DNA of 64,000 nucleotides from Nonomuraea helvata (GTDB taxonomy: Bacteria > Actinomycetota > Actinomycetes > Streptosporangiales > Streptosporangiaceae). Every line of letters begins with the position of its first letter. Position 1 is the first letter of the stretch. The DNA is taken from contig NZ_BAAAXV010000001.1 of the NCBI RefSeq assembly GCF_039535785.1, positions 2,728,001-2,792,000 on the forward strand. The letters run 5' to 3'. The position numbers were made by a program, and so were the translations under genes. The notes beneath the pieces were generated by a model. It was not told the origin of the DNA. It saw nothing but the letters and a program-made list of their open reading frames with translations, and ran no database searches. Of this stretch, positions 39,450 to 50,314 are shown in pieces.

Positions 39450-42106
39450 TCCTCCTCGAGCTCGGCGCGGCCCTTGCGCACGCCCTGCTGGTAACTGGCC
39501 AACCTGTTACGCAGCCGATCAGGCGACGCCGGAGGAGCAGGGGCGGGCGGGGGTTTCGGATTCGCCGTACCCGGTACCAGGTTCGCTCTCGGGGTCCGCT
39601 TCGGCAAGCCGGAGCTGGTGGTGCCGCCCTGCTCGGGCTCGGCGGCCGCGCCGGCGGCCTGCCAGCCCTGGTCGGCGGGCGAGGCCCAGGCCGGGTCGCG
39701 GTGGTCCGCGGTCGGCGCCGACTTGGTGAACCAGCCGGTCTCCTCGATGGCGGCGTAGATCGGCAGGAAGTCGTCCTTGGCCGGGCTGGGAGTGGCGAAC
39801 GAGGGGTACGCGTCGTGCGGCGTGGCGAGCCGGCCCGGCAGGTCCGGCGGCTGCGACTCGACCGAGTGGGCCGGGGCCGAGCTGAACCAGGACGAGGGCT
39901 CGGGCGCCGGGGCCACGCTGTCCAGCGACGGATGCCCGGGGAGCAGCCCGGCGGGCGGCAAGGTGGAGAAGGACGGGTGCCCAGAGGACGGGTGCCCAGA
40001 GGACGGGTGCCCAGAGGACGGCCGGCCGTTCACCGGCCCAGTGAACGGGCCGGTGAACGGGCCGGTGAACGGCTCAGGGGCCGGCGGGGAGGGTGCCCGC
40101 GTCGCCTGGGCGGGCACCTGGACGCGCTGCGGGGCGGCCGCCGGACCCGGCACCGCCGTGAGCAGCGCCGGCGGGACGAGCACCATGGCGGTCAGCCCGC
40201 CGATGTCCTGCCTGCGCAGCTGGACCCTGATGCTGTGCCGCAGGGCCAGGCGGCCGACCACGAACAGGCCCATGCGCCGCGACACCGACACGTCCACGAC
40301 GGGCGGGTTCGCCAGCCGCCAGTTGGCCTCCGACAGCTCCTCGGGAGTCATGCCGATCCCGTGGTCGGTGACCGACAGCATCAGCGAGCCGCCGTCGATG
40401 CGGCTGCTGGAGATGACGACCTTGGTTTCCTGCGGGGAGAACGAGACGGCGTTCTCGATCAGCTCCGCGAGCAGGTGCACCGCGTCGGTGACGGCCTGAC
40501 CGGCGATGGCCACGTCCGACTGGACCTGGATGCTGACCCGGTCGTAGCTCTCGACCTCGCCGAGCGCGGCGCGCACGATGTCCATCAGCTCTACCGGCTC
40601 GCTCCACTTGCGTGCCGCCTCCTGGCCGGCGAGGACCAGGAGGTTCTCGCTGTTGCGGCGCATGCGCGTGGCCAGGTGGTCGAGCTTGAACAGGTCGCCG
40701 AGCCTGGCGTCGTCGCGCTCGCCGCGCTCCAGCCTCTCGATCAGCGTCAGTTGCCGCTCGACCAGCGTCTGGCTGCGCCGCGACAGGTTGACGAACATGG
40801 CGTTGACGTTCGCGCGCAGCTTGGCCTCGTCGCCGGCCAGGCGTACCGCCTCGCGGTGCACCTCGTCGAACGCGCGGGCGACCTCGCCCACCTCGTCCCT
40901 GGAGAAGATCCCGATGGGCGGCACCTCGGCCTGGACCGCGCTGTCGCGCGACTCGCGGAGGTGCTGGACGAAGTCGGGCAGCCGCTTGCCGGCGATCTGC
41001 AGCGCCTCGCTCCGCAGGCGGCGCAGGGGGCGTACGAGCGACCTGGCGACCCCGGTGGTGACCAGCAGGACGGCCACGAGCAGCGCCAGCACGGCGCCGG
41101 CGACGACGAACGCCTGCCGCCGCTCGTCGGCGCTGAGCGCCTCGCTGCGGGCCACGATGCCCTGGGCCTGGCGCTCCTCGACCTTGCGCATGGAGTCGAC
41201 GACCACGCCCGTCGCGTCGAACCACTCCTTGGCGTCGTCGCGCCTGCTCAGGTCGAGGCCGCGCAGGGGCAGCCCCTTCGTGGCCCTGATCAGCACGAGC
41301 TCGCGCAGGAACAGCATGCGGTCGGCGGACCTGCCGTTGACGGTCTCGTCGAAGAAGCGCCGCTCGTCCGCGGTGGCCTCGACGGCGTAGGCCTTGCGCT
41401 CGTTGAGCTCCTTGGACTGCTCGCCGAGGAAGCGCTCGAGCGGGTCCTCGTCGAACGCCCCCTCGACCAGCGCGACGGTGACGAGCGCCTGCTGGTACGA
41501 GACACTCTCCTTCGCCCTGGCCAGAGCGTCGAGCATGCGGGTCCGGCGGAACAGCTCGTCGTCCACGCTCTCTTTGACCAGCTCGTTGTGGACGGCGAGC
41601 AGGTCGCCGATCACGGTCGTGTAGAGCTCCACGGCCGGGCCGGGCAGCAGGGTGGCGTCGAGTGCCTGCTTGCGCAGGGCGGTCAGGTCGTCCAGCCGGC
41701 TGAGCAGGTTCTCGAGCTGGTCGGCGGAGCGGCCGGTCGCGTCGTTCAGCAGTTGCCGGACGGTGCCGCGTACCTGAGCGGCGGTCCTGTCCACCTCGTC
41801 CATCTGGGCGCGCACCGCGGACAGACCGTCCGCCGGGCGGTTGCGGGCGATGTACCAGGCGGTCCTGGCCCGCTCGGCGGCCACCTCGTGGGTGAGGCTG
41901 CCCAGTTGGACGGAGAGCTGGGCGAACTGGTTGGTGCGTGCGTAGTCGCCGGCGGCGGACGTGCTCGCGAGTACCTGGATGCCGCCGAGCAGCACGGCGG
42001 CGGCCGTCGGGATCAGGATGAGGGCGACGAGACGTGCGCGTACGCGCCAGTTGCTCAGCCGCCAGTTGCCCCTGCCGGCCTGCCTCTCGCCCAGCTCTGT
42101 ACTCAC
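39446..42106 (-). CDS. cvnA: Conservon 2 sensor kinase-like protein CvnA
   Basis: 886 residues from GTG 42106, preceded by AGG at 8 nt; GTG 42115 abuts its purine stretch with no spacer and is less likely. TM1 about 25-45, NIT-type sensor domain to about 330, TM2 about 335-355 (VVAGAVLALLVAVLLVTTGVA), HAMP-like linker, LDHLATRMRRNSENLLVLAGQEA, and HATPase with ELIENAVSFSPQE and DHGIGMTPEEL. The tail from about 650 is Pro-rich, with exact DNA repeats encoding (GPFT)n and (SSGHP)n, then the shared end motif GLPKRTPRANLVPGTA and the basic helix SYQQGVRKGR. It is upstream of cvnB with a 4-nt overlap. Confidence 0.93.
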   Translation of the reverse strand: MSTELGERQAGRGNWRLSNWRVRARLVALILIPTAAAVLLGGIQVLASTSAAGDYARTNQFAQLSVQLGSLTHEVAAERARTAWYIARNRPADGLSAVRAQMDEVDRTAAQVRGTVRQLLNDATGRSADQLENLLSRLDDLTALRKQALDATLLPGPAVELYTTVIGDLLAVHNELVKESVDDELFRRTRMLDALARAKESVSYQQALVTVALVEGAFDEDPLERFLGEQSKELNERKAYAVEATADERRFFDETVNGRSADRMLFLRELVLIRATKGLPLRGLDLSRRDDAKEWFDATGVVVDSMRKVEERQAQGIVARSEALSADERRQAFVVAGAVLALLVAVLLVTTGVARSLVRPLRRLRSEALQIAGKRLPDFVQHLRESRDSAVQAEVPPIGIFSRDEVGEVARAFDEVHREAVRLAGDEAKLRANVNAMFVNLSRRSQTLVERQLTLIERLERGERDDARLGDLFKLDHLATRMRRNSENLLVLAGQEAARKWSEPVELMDIVRAALGEVESYDRVSIQVQSDVAIAGQAVTDAVHLLAELIENAVSFSPQETKVVISSSRIDGGSLMLSVTDHGIGMTPEELSEANWRLANPPVVDVSVSRRMGLFVVGRLALRHSIRVQLRRQDIGGLTAMVLVPPALLTAVPGPAAAPQRVQVPAQATRAPSPPAPEPFTGPFTGPFTGPVNGRPSSGHPSSGHPSSGHPSFSTLPPAGLLPGHPSLDSVAPAPEPSSWFSSAPAHSVESQPPDLPGRLATPHDAYPSFATPSPAKDDFLPIYAAIEETGWFTKSAPTADHRDPAWASPADQGWQAAGAAAEPEQGGTTSSGLPKRTPRANLVPGTANPKPPPAPAPPASPDRLRNRLASYQQGVRKGRAELEED
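39971..40073 (-). repeat. Short tandem DNA repeats inside cvnA2
   Basis: Three exact copies of the 15-mer GGACGGGTGCCCAGA (39971-40015) plus a partial fourth, then two exact 12-mers GTGAACGGGCCG (40041-40064) and a partial third. Both periods are multiples of three. Confidence 0.85.
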
Positions 42107-42173
42107 AGAACGCACCTCGCCCGAAATCGGCGTATTTGAGGGGGATGTGCCCCATGGGAAAGCAGCAAGTGCC

Positions 42174-42186
42174 GGTAATTAGAACA
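42174..42186 (-). promoter_or_regulatory. Element shared by all three cvnA upstream regions (copy 2)
   Basis: GGTAATTAGAACA on the plus strand, 67 nt upstream of the chosen cvnA2 start. It differs at one position from the core of copy 1. Confidence 0.5.
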
Positions 42187-42332
42187 CATCCCAACGCAGC
42201 GTAGCCCACACGAAGATAACGCTACAAAAAACAAGTCCTGTGACTCTTGGGGTAAAAGCTGGGGTTCCACCATAAATGATCAGAGAGTAGGAAATAAACC
42301 CTTAAGGCCCTACATGTCCGATAGTGGGAGTT

Positions 42333-42360
42333 TCGCACGTTCCAACTCCATAACGTGCGA
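42333..42360. promoter_or_regulatory. Dyad upstream of the betaine importer operon
   Basis: TCGCACGTT (42333-42341), 10-nt spacer, AACGTGCGA (42352-42360): perfect 9-bp arms, 84 nt before the proV start. Likely operator for an osmotic or choline-responsive regulator. It does not resemble the dyad before gbsR. Confidence 0.5.
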
Positions 42361-42444
42361 GGAGCGCCCCGATCTCTGGACGGTCACGGCGTTGAGATAC
42401 CCGTTATTCGCGACATATGTTGTGCCAGTCATGAAGGAGGCAGG

Positions 42445-43496
<1,052 letters not shown>

Positions 43497-43500
<4 letters not shown>

Positions 43501-45413
43501 GCTCGGCGGCGGTCAGCACGCCGGCCAGGCTCCGGCTGCCCCGGTGGGTGGCGCCTGTCGGCGTGTCGGTCCTGTTCGTGGCCGCGTACCTCGTCTTCCG
43601 CGGCACGGCCACGCTGCCGCACGACAAGGAGGCGCCGCAGTTCCTGGCCGTCACCGACCTGCGCGAGTGGATCGACGACCACCGCAACGACAACCCGCTC
43701 TTCCTGTACTTCCTCAACTACATCCGGCTCTTCGTGGGCCGGCTCTACGACCTGTTCGAGGTCGTGCTGAACGCGCTCGGCTGGCCCGGCATCACCGGCG
43801 TGCTCGGCGCGCTGGCGTGGCTGGCGGGCGGCCGGAGGATCGCGCTGCTCGCGGTCGCGGGCGTGAGCGCGTTCGGCGTCCTCGGGCTCTGGCAGTCGAG
43901 CGTCGACACGCTGGCCCTGGTCGCGGTCTCCGTGCTGCTGTCGCTGGCGATCGGGATCCCGCTGGGCGTCTGGGCCGGGCTCTCCGGCCGCGTGCGGCGG
44001 TTGATCACACCGGCGCTGGACGTCATGCAGATCATGCCGACGTTCGCGTACCTGGCGCCGCTCGCGCTCTTCTTCCACATCGGCGCGCCGGCCGGGGCCA
44101 TCGCGACGATGATCTACTCGATCCCGCCCGCCATCCGCATCACCGCGCTGGCCGTCTCGGAGGTCTCCCCCACGGCGGTCGAGGCGTCCACGTCACTGGG
44201 CGCAACACGTACGCAGACGCTGTTCAAGGTCTACCTGCCGCTGGCCAGGTGCACGATCGCGCTCGCCGTCAACCAGACGATCATGATGGCCCTGTCCATG
44301 GTCGTCATCGCGAACCTCATCTCGGCCCCCGGCCTCGGTGGCGACATCATTCGCGGCCTGTCACGGGCGCAGGTCGGCATCATGCTCCCGGCCGGCGTGG
44401 CCGTCGTGATCATGGCGGTGCTGCTGGACCGGATGACGATGGCGGTCGCCAGACGAGGACCGCATTCGAGGATCGGCAAGCTGGATCTCGCCGCCGCCGG
44501 CGTGCTCGCGGCGGCCGGGCTCGCGCTCATCCCCGTGCTCCCCCGGACGTGGCCGGACGGCCTCACGGTCAACTTCGTGTCCGAGGTGAACGCCGCCGTC
44601 CTCTGGGCCGAGGACAACTGGTTCGCGGTGACCACGTTCATCAAGGACCTCACCACCGCTGCCCTGCTCAACCCCCTGGAGACGCTGCTCACCTCGGCCC
44701 CGTGGTGGCTGGTCGCCCTGGCGGTGCTGACCGTCGCCTGGTGGGTGAGCGGCGTGCGCCCGGCGCTGACGGCGCTGGGCTGCCTGCTGGCCATCGCGCT
44801 GCTCGGCGTCTGGGAGCACACCATGCAGACGCTGACCACGGTGGTCGTCGCCGTGCTGGTCACGCTGGCCGTCGGCCTGCTGCTCGGGGTGGCCGCGGCC
44901 CGCTCGCCGCGCTACTCGGCCGTGCAGCGGCCCGTGCTCGACGCCGCCCAGACCATGCCGGCGTTCGTCTACCTGCTGCCGGCGCTGGCGCTGTTCGAGA
45001 CCACCAGGTTCACCGCGATCTTCGCCTCCGTCATCTACGCGGTGCCGCCGGTGGTGCGCCTGGTCGAGGACGGCATCAAGGGCGTGCCCGCCACGGTCGT
45101 CGAAGCGGCCGTCTCGGCGGGCTCGACGCCCGGCCAGCTCCTGTGGAAGGTGCAGCTGCCCATGGCCAGGCGGGGCATCCTGCTCGCCGCCAACCAGGGC
45201 ATCGTCATGACGCTGGCCATGGTCGTCGTCGGCGGTCTGGTCGGGGCCGGGGCCCTCGGCTACGACGTGGTCACCGGGTTCTCCCAGCGGACCGACTTCG
45301 GCATGGGCTTCGTGGCCGGCATCGCGACCGTGCTGCTCGGAGTCATGCTCGACCGCATCACGCAGGGCGCCGACAGGCGTCCTTCCCCCCGAAAGAGGAA
45401 GTTCACATCATGA
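43497..45413 (+). CDS. proW: Betaine ABC importer permease, two fused BPD domains
   Basis: 638 residues, ATG overlapping proV. Two complete binding-protein-dependent permease domains in one chain: the first with EAA-like [25 protein letters not shown], the second with [27 protein letters not shown] spacer with further membrane segments (about 320-400) joins them. A single chain would thus supply both halves of the channel. The stop overlaps the proX1 ATG. Confidence 0.9.
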
Positions 45414-46378
45414 AGATTCGCCTGCTCGCAGGCCTCCTCGCAGTTGGGCTCGGCGCCGCGGCCTGCGGCGGGGCCAAGGTCGAGACCTCTCCCAGCTCCT
45501 CCGCCGCACCGCAGGCCGGCTCCAGCGCCCCCGCGGGGACCGTGAAGATCGCCATCAACCCCTGGGTCGGGTACGAGGCCAGCGCGAACGTCGTGGCGTA
45601 CCTGCTGAAGAACGAGCTGCACTACAACGTGGAACTGCCCGAGATCAAGGAGCAGCTCGCCTGGGAGGGCTTCGAGACCGGCGACGTCGACGTCATCATC
45701 GAGAACTGGGGACACCCGGACCTGAAGAAGAAGTTCATCGAGGAGAAGAAGGTCGCCGCCGAGGCGGGCTCCACCGGCAACAAGGGCGTCATCGGCTGGT
45801 ACATCCCCAAGTGGATGGCCGACGAGCACCCCGACATCACCGACTACAAGAACCTGAACAAGTACGCCGGACTGTTCAAGACCTCCGAGTCGGGAGACAA
45901 GGGCCAGCTGCTCTTCGGCGACCCGTCGTACGTCAGCAACGAGGAAGCCCTGATCAAGAACCTCAAGCTGAACTTCAAGGTCGTCGTGGGCGGCAGCGAG
46001 GCGGCCCTGATCAAGGGCGCCCAGCAGGCGCAGGAGCAGAAGAAGCCGCTGCTGTTCTACTTCTGGGACCCGCACTGGCTGTTCAGCAAGACCCAGCTGG
46101 TCCGGGTGAAGCTGCCCGCCTACACCGAGGGCTGCGACGCCGACCCGAAGAAGGTCGCCTGCGACTACCCGGAGATGGACCTCGACAAGATCGTCAGCAA
46201 GAAGTTCGCCGACACCGGCGGCAAGGCGTACGAGCTGGTCAAGAACTTCACCTGGACCAACGAGGACCAGAACTCCGTCGCCGACGACATGACCAACAAC
46301 GGCATGACCGGCGAGCAGGCCGCGAAGAAGTGGGTCGAGGCCAACACCGCCAAGTGGCAGGCCTGGATCCCCAAGTGA
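45410..46378 (+). CDS. proX: Betaine-type substrate-binding lipoprotein, copy 1
   Basis: 322 residues from ATG 45410, overlapping the permease stop. Lipobox GLGAAACGG (Cys near 20), then a Ser/Ala/Pro linker and the OpuAC domain: INPWVGYEASANVVAYLLKNEL, WEGFETGDVDVIIENWGHPDL, GVIGWYIPKWM, LFYFWDPHWLF. The Trp/Tyr/Phe residues in these segments form the aromatic cage that binds quaternary amines. Acidic and Lys-rich surface. A stem-loop separates it from its paralogue. Confidence 0.92.
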   Translation: MKIRLLAGLLAVGLGAAACGGAKVETSPSSSAAPQAGSSAPAGTVKIAINPWVGYEASANVVAYLLKNELHYNVELPEIKEQLAWEGFETGDVDVIIENWGHPDLKKKFIEEKKVAAEAGSTGNKGVIGWYIPKWMADEHPDITDYKNLNKYAGLFKTSESGDKGQLLFGDPSYVSNEEALIKNLKLNFKVVVGGSEAALIKGAQQAQEQKKPLLFYFWDPHWLFSKTQLVRVKLPAYTEGCDADPKKVACDYPEMDLDKIVSKKFADTGGKAYELVKNFTWTNEDQNSVADDMTNNGMTGEQAAKKWVEANTAKWQAWIPK

Positions 46379-46389
46379 CGCCCTCTTGA

Positions 46390-46416
46390 CCGCGGCCCCC
46401 GCGGACGGGGCCGCGG
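46390..46416 (+). promoter_or_regulatory. Stem-loop between tandem proX genes
   Basis: CCGCGGCCCC (46390-46399) pairs with GGGGCCGCGG (46407-46416), 7-nt loop, in the 55-nt gap. It is likely to lower or differentially stabilise the downstream transcript. Confidence 0.5.
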
Positions 46417-46433
46417 TCTCCGGGAGACCTCTC

Positions 46434-47375
46434 ATGTTGCGAACGAACAAGCTCGTCGGGCCCCTGGTCGCGGCCCTGCTCCTGGCGGCCGCCTGTTCCG
46501 GCGAGGAGCCCGCCGCCACCGCCGGGGCCAAGGGCACCGTCACCATCGACATCCACGGCTGGGTCGGGTACGAGGCCCAGGCCGCCGTGCTGGCGTACCT
46601 GCTCGAGCACGAGCTGGGCTACAAGGTGCACAAGCGCGCCATGAAGGAGGGCGATTCCTGGAAGGATTTCGAGACCGGCAAGGTCGATGTGATCGTCGAG
46701 AGCTGGGGTCACAACGACCTGAAAAAGACGTACATCGAGCAGAAGAAGGTGGCGCTGTCGGCCGGGCTCACCGGGAACAAAGGCGTGATCGGGTGGTATG
46801 TCCCTGAGTGGATGGTCAAGAAATATCCCGACATTACGGACTACCGAAACCTCAATAAATACGCCGGCCTCTTCCGGACCGAAAAAACCGGAAATCTCGG
46901 ACAAGTCCTCGACGGGGATCCGACCTTCGTGACGAACGACGAGGCTCTCGTCAAGAACCTCGGCCTCAAATACAAGGTCGTCTACTCGGGCAGCGAGGCC
47001 GCGTTGATCAAAGCGGCCGAGTTCGCGACCAAGAACCGGACACCGCTGCTGATGTATTTCTACGAGCCGCAATGGCTCTTCACCAAGGTCAAACTGGCCA
47101 AGGTCGCGCTGCCGCCCTATGCCGTGGGCTGCGACGACGACGCGAAGAAGGTCGCCTGCGACTACCCGCCGTACCTGCTCGACAAGATCGTCAGCCGGCG
47201 GTTCGCGCAGACCGGCGGCAAGGCGTACGACCTGGTCCGCAACTTCACCTGGACCAACGACGACCAGAACGCGGTGGCCGGCGACATGATCAACGAGAAG
47301 ATGACCGCCGAGCAGGCGGCGGAGCGGTGGGTGCAGGAGAACAAGATCATCTGGAAGGACTGGATCCCCCGTTGA
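46434..47375 (+). CDS. proX: Betaine-type substrate-binding lipoprotein, copy 2
   Basis: 313 residues from ATG 46434; a longer frame from 46386 reads through the hairpin. Lipobox LLLAAACSG, then a very short linker and an OpuAC domain collinear with copy 1 ([59 protein letters not shown]). Cage aromatics are kept, with His/Tyr substitutions at the rim, so a related but different ligand (choline, ectoine, carnitine) is plausible. Codons around 46805-46960 use A/T third positions far more than copy 1. The stop overlaps the betA start by 4 nt. Confidence 0.92.
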   Translation: MLRTNKLVGPLVAALLLAAACSGEEPAATAGAKGTVTIDIHGWVGYEAQAAVLAYLLEHELGYKVHKRAMKEGDSWKDFETGKVDVIVESWGHNDLKKTYIEQKKVALSAGLTGNKGVIGWYVPEWMVKKYPDITDYRNLNKYAGLFRTEKTGNLGQVLDGDPTFVTNDEALVKNLGLKYKVVYSGSEAALIKAAEFATKNRTPLLMYFYEPQWLFTKVKLAKVALPPYAVGCDDDAKKVACDYPPYLLDKIVSRRFAQTGGKAYDLVRNFTWTNDDQNAVAGDMINEKMTAEQAAERWVQENKIIWKDWIPR

Positions 47376-48997
47376 GGTTCGACTACGTCATCGTCGGCGG
47401 CGGCAGCGCGGGCTGCGCGCTGGCCAACCGGCTGAGCGCCGACCCCTCGGTGTCAGTCCTGGTGCTGGAGGCCGGCCGGCCCGACCACCTGTGGGACGTG
47501 TTCATCCACATGCCCGCCGCGCTGATGTTCCCCATCGGCAGCCGCTTCTACGACTGGCGGTACGAGTCGGAGCCGGAGCCGTACATGGAGGGGCGGCGGA
47601 TCTACCACGCCCGTGGCAAGGTGCTGGGCGGCTCCAGCAGCATCAACGGCATGATCTTCCAGCGCGGCAACCCGCTCGACTACGAGCGCTGGGCGGCCGA
47701 TCCCGGCATGAGGCACTGGGACTACGCCCACTGCCTGCCGTACTTCAAGAAGATGGAGAACTGCCTGGCCGACCCGGGCACGCCCTTCCGCGGCGGCGAC
47801 GGCCCGCTGAAGCTCGAACGCGGCCCGGCGCAGGGGCCGCTGTTCGAGGCCTTCTTCGAGGCGGTCCAGCAGGCCGGCCACCGGCTCACCGACGACGTGA
47901 ACGGCCACCGACAGGAGGGATTCGCGGCCTTCGACCGCAACATCCACCGCGGCCGCCGCCTCAGCGCCGCCCGCGCGTACCTGCATCCGGTACGCGGCCG
48001 GCGCAACCTCACGGTCAGGACCCGCGCCTTCGTCGAGAAGGTCCTCTTCGAGGGCACGCGAGCCGTCGGCGTGCTCTGCGGCGGGAAGCGCGTGGAGGCC
48101 GGCGAGGTCATCCTGTGCGGCGGCGCGATCAACACCCCCCAGCTCCTGCAGCTGTCGGGTGTCGGCCCCAGGGCGCTCCTGGAGGGGGTGGGCGTGCGCG
48201 TGGTCCACGACCTCCCGGGCGTCGGGGAGAACCTGCAGGACCACCTCGAGGTGTACGTCCAGCACGCCTGCAGGCAGCCGGTCTCCCAGCAGTCGTCCCT
48301 GGCCCTGTGGCGCAGGCCCTTCATCGGCGCCCGCTGGCTCTTCCTCAGGGGCGGCCCCGGGGCCACGAACCACTTCGAGGCGGGCGGCTTCATCCGGTCG
48401 AACGACGACGTGGCGTACCCGAACCTGATGTTCCACTTCCTGCCGATCGCGGTCCGCTACGACGGCTCGGCCCCGGCCGGCGGCCACGGCTACCAGGTGC
48501 ACATCGGCCCGATGTACTCCGACGCCCGGGGCTCGGTCCGCATCAGGTCGGCCGACCCCCGCGAGAAGCCGGCCCTGCGCTTCAACTACCTCTCCACCGA
48601 CCAGGACCGCCGGGAGTGGGTGGAGGCCGTCAGGCACGCCCGGGCGATCCTGTCCCAGCCCGCCTGGTCGGACCTGGACGGCGGCGAGATCTCTCCCGGG
48701 CCAGGCGTGCGGACGGACGAGGAGATCCTCGCGTGGGTGGCCAGGGACGGCGAAACCGCCCTCCACCCCTCCTGCACCTGCAGGATGGGCACGGACGACA
48801 GGTCCGTCGTGGACCCCGGCACCATGCGGGTCCACGGCCTGGACGGGCTGCGCGTCGTGGACGCCTCGGTGATGCCGTACGTCACGAACGGCAACATCTA
48901 CGCCCCGGTCATGATGCTCGCCGAGAAGTCCGCCGACCTCATCCTCGGCAACACACCTCTGCCCCCCGAGCCGGTGGAGTTCCACCGGCATCAGTGA
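47372..48997 (+). CDS. betA: GMC oxidoreductase, choline dehydrogenase-like (BetA)
   Basis: 541 residues from TTG 47372, which overlaps the proX2 stop (TTGA). FAD motif [34 protein letters not shown] signature 1 [19 protein letters not shown], signature 2 [21 protein letters not shown], and catalytic His in [13 protein letters not shown]. Length and motifs fit BetA, which oxidises choline to betaine aldehyde (and on to betaine) at the membrane. Co-transcription with a quaternary-amine importer supports choline as substrate. No betB lies beside it; the aldehyde dehydrogenase at 28607 could complement. Confidence 0.9.
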   Translation: MRFDYVIVGGGSAGCALANRLSADPSVSVLVLEAGRPDHLWDVFIHMPAALMFPIGSRFYDWRYESEPEPYMEGRRIYHARGKVLGGSSSINGMIFQRGNPLDYERWAADPGMRHWDYAHCLPYFKKMENCLADPGTPFRGGDGPLKLERGPAQGPLFEAFFEAVQQAGHRLTDDVNGHRQEGFAAFDRNIHRGRRLSAARAYLHPVRGRRNLTVRTRAFVEKVLFEGTRAVGVLCGGKRVEAGEVILCGGAINTPQLLQLSGVGPRALLEGVGVRVVHDLPGVGENLQDHLEVYVQHACRQPVSQQSSLALWRRPFIGARWLFLRGGPGATNHFEAGGFIRSNDDVAYPNLMFHFLPIAVRYDGSAPAGGHGYQVHIGPMYSDARGSVRIRSADPREKPALRFNYLSTDQDRREWVEAVRHARAILSQPAWSDLDGGEISPGPGVRTDEEILAWVARDGETALHPSCTCRMGTDDRSVVDPGTMRVHGLDGLRVVDASVMPYVTNGNIYAPVMMLAEKSADLILGNTPLPPEPVEFHRHQ

Positions 48998-49003
48998 CAG
49001 ACG

Positions 49004-49021
49004 GTTCAGCCTAAACTGAAC
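49004..49021. promoter_or_regulatory. gbsR operator candidate
   Basis: GTTCAG-CCTAAA-CTGAAC: perfect 6-bp arms, ending 3 nt before the gbsR ATG and 6 nt after the betA stop. Binding here would block the regulator's own start. Confidence 0.55.
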
Positions 49022-49024
49022 GCC

Positions 49025-49462
49025 ATGGCTCCTGACGACGACCGCGAGCGCATGCTCGAGTGGGTCGAGCGCGTGGCGATGTTCTGCGGCGACGCCTGGG
49101 GCCTGGCGCCCATCACCGGCCGCATTCTGGGCTGGCTGCTGATCTGCACGCCCGCCGAGCAGTCGGCCGGCGAGATCGCCGACGCGATCGGGGCCAGCCG
49201 GGCGTCCATGACGTCCAACATGCGCCTGCTGACCTCCGTCGGCCTCGTGCGCCGCCGCACCCGGCAGGGCGAGCGCACCACGTACTACCGGATCGAGGAC
49301 GACGCGTTCGAGAAGGTCGTGCGCCAGAGGCTGGCCGCGTTCGCCGCGTTCGGGGAGATCGCCGAGGAGGCGCTGCAGTTCGGCGGGGAGGACGGGGAGC
49401 GCACCCGCCGCATCCGCTCGGCCCAGCAGTCCATCGCCCTCCTCACCGGCCCCGTGGCGTAG
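49025..49462 (+). CDS. GbsR-type MarR regulator
   Basis: 145 residues. GbsR/MarR winged helix: GLAPITGRILGWLLICTPAEQSAGEIADAIGASRASMTSNMRLLTSVGLVRRRTRQGERTTYYRIEDDAF. Bacillus GbsR represses choline uptake and oxidation and is released by choline. The position directly after proVWX-betA fits that role. It has its own operator-like dyad, and its stop is 3 nt from the convergent tetR stop. Confidence 0.88.
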   Translation: MAPDDDRERMLEWVERVAMFCGDAWGLAPITGRILGWLLICTPAEQSAGEIADAIGASRASMTSNMRLLTSVGLVRRRTRQGERTTYYRIEDDAFEKVVRQRLAAFAAFGEIAEEALQFGGEDGERTRRIRSAQQSIALLTGPVA

Positions 49463-49465
49463 CGC

Positions 49466-50230
49466 TCACGCGGCGCGGCTGTTCACCAGGGTCTCGATGC
49501 CGTCGAGGACGCGCTGGAGGCCGAACTCGAAGGCGTGCTCCGGGCTGTAGGCCGCGTTGAGCGCCTCCCCTGCCGACTGGCCGACACGTGCGGCGACAGG
49601 GTAGCGGTCGGCGTCAGCGATCCGGCTCAGGAAGGGCGCGTGCGCGGCCCACCACTGCTCGTCGGTCATGCCCGTCTCGCTCTCGGCCTGCGCCGCCTCC
49701 ACGGCGCCCCGCGCCGTCCCGTGCACGAAGCCGGTGATCAGCGTGATCACCGAGTCCATCTCGACGTCCGACAGCCCGATGCCGTCCACGGCCCGCAGCT
49801 CGTAGTCGTACTTGGCGGTGACGTTGGGCCCGAGCACCGGGCGGTTGGCCGCCACCTGCAGCAGCCACGGATGACGCAGGTAGAGCGCCCAGTTCTCCCT
49901 GGCGATCTGCTCCAGCCTGCCCCGCCAGCCGCCGGGCACGTCCTCCGGCTTGGCCGTCTCTCCGTAGACGGTGTCGAGCATGACGTCGAACAGCTCGGGC
50001 TTGCCCGGCACGTACGTGTAGAGCGACATCGTCCCGACGCCCAGCCGCTCGGCCACGCGGCGCATGGACAGCGCCTGCAGCCCTTCGGTGTCGGCCACGT
50101 CGATGGCGGCGCGCACGATGCGGTCGACGTTCAGCTCCGGCTTGCCCTTGCGGCTGACGCGCTCGCTGGTCCGCCAGAGCAGCGCCAGGCTGCGCGCGGG
50201 ATCGCCCTTTCCCGAGTACTCAACGGTCAC
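49466..50230 (-). CDS. TetR-family regulator of the DrrAB-type exporter
   Basis: 254 residues from GTG 50230; GTG 50245 lies inside an operator-like dyad and is less likely. No Shine-Dalgarno sequence, so possibly leaderless. HTH VDRIVRAAIDVADTEGLQALSMRRVAERLGVGTMSLYTYVPGKPELFDVML and a TetR_C_1 (tetracyclin-repressor-like) ligand domain with GFVHGTARGAVEAAQAE. It is divergent from the two-gene ABC exporter with twin palindromes between them. Confidence 0.9.
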   Translation of the reverse strand: MTVEYSGKGDPARSLALLWRTSERVSRKGKPELNVDRIVRAAIDVADTEGLQALSMRRVAERLGVGTMSLYTYVPGKPELFDVMLDTVYGETAKPEDVPGGWRGRLEQIARENWALYLRHPWLLQVAANRPVLGPNVTAKYDYELRAVDGIGLSDVEMDSVITLITGFVHGTARGAVEAAQAESETGMTDEQWWAAHAPFLSRIADADRYPVAARVGQSAGEALNAAYSPEHAFEFGLQRVLDGIETLVNSRAA

Positions 50231-50233
50231 ATG

Positions 50234-50292
50234 CGTACGGTACACCGTACGGTTGCGTGCGTGAACCCGTATCCTGTACGGTACGCCGTACG
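50234..50292. promoter_or_regulatory. Twin TetR operators between tetR and drrA-like
   Basis: Site 1: CGTACGGT-AC-ACCGTACG (50234-50251), perfect 8-bp arms. Site 2 (50275-50292): same layout with outer mismatches, perfect inner GTACGG...CCGTAC (50276-50291). Equivalent bases are 41 bp apart, close to four helical turns, which suits two dimers on one face. Confidence 0.7.
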
Positions 50293-50314
50293 ATCCAGGG
50301 GAAAGGGAGCACGT

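Larger units (their letters stand above)
42107..42444. other. 338-nt intergenic region between cvnA2 and the betaine importer
   Basis: Clearly AT-richer than its surroundings, with A-runs near 42226-42231 and 42292-42297. It holds the shared cvnA element (42174-42186, read leftwards) and a dyad for the rightward operon (42333-42360). No coding frame in it is convincing. Confidence 0.6.

Noticed and set aside
39971..40073. Direct repeats considered as an integration or attachment site
   Set aside because: No integrase, tRNA or transposase is near, and the repeats are short in-frame coding units.
42355..42444. Longer ProV start at 42355
   Set aside because: AAGGAGG directly before GTG 42445 marks the real start, and the upstream residues have no counterpart in the family.
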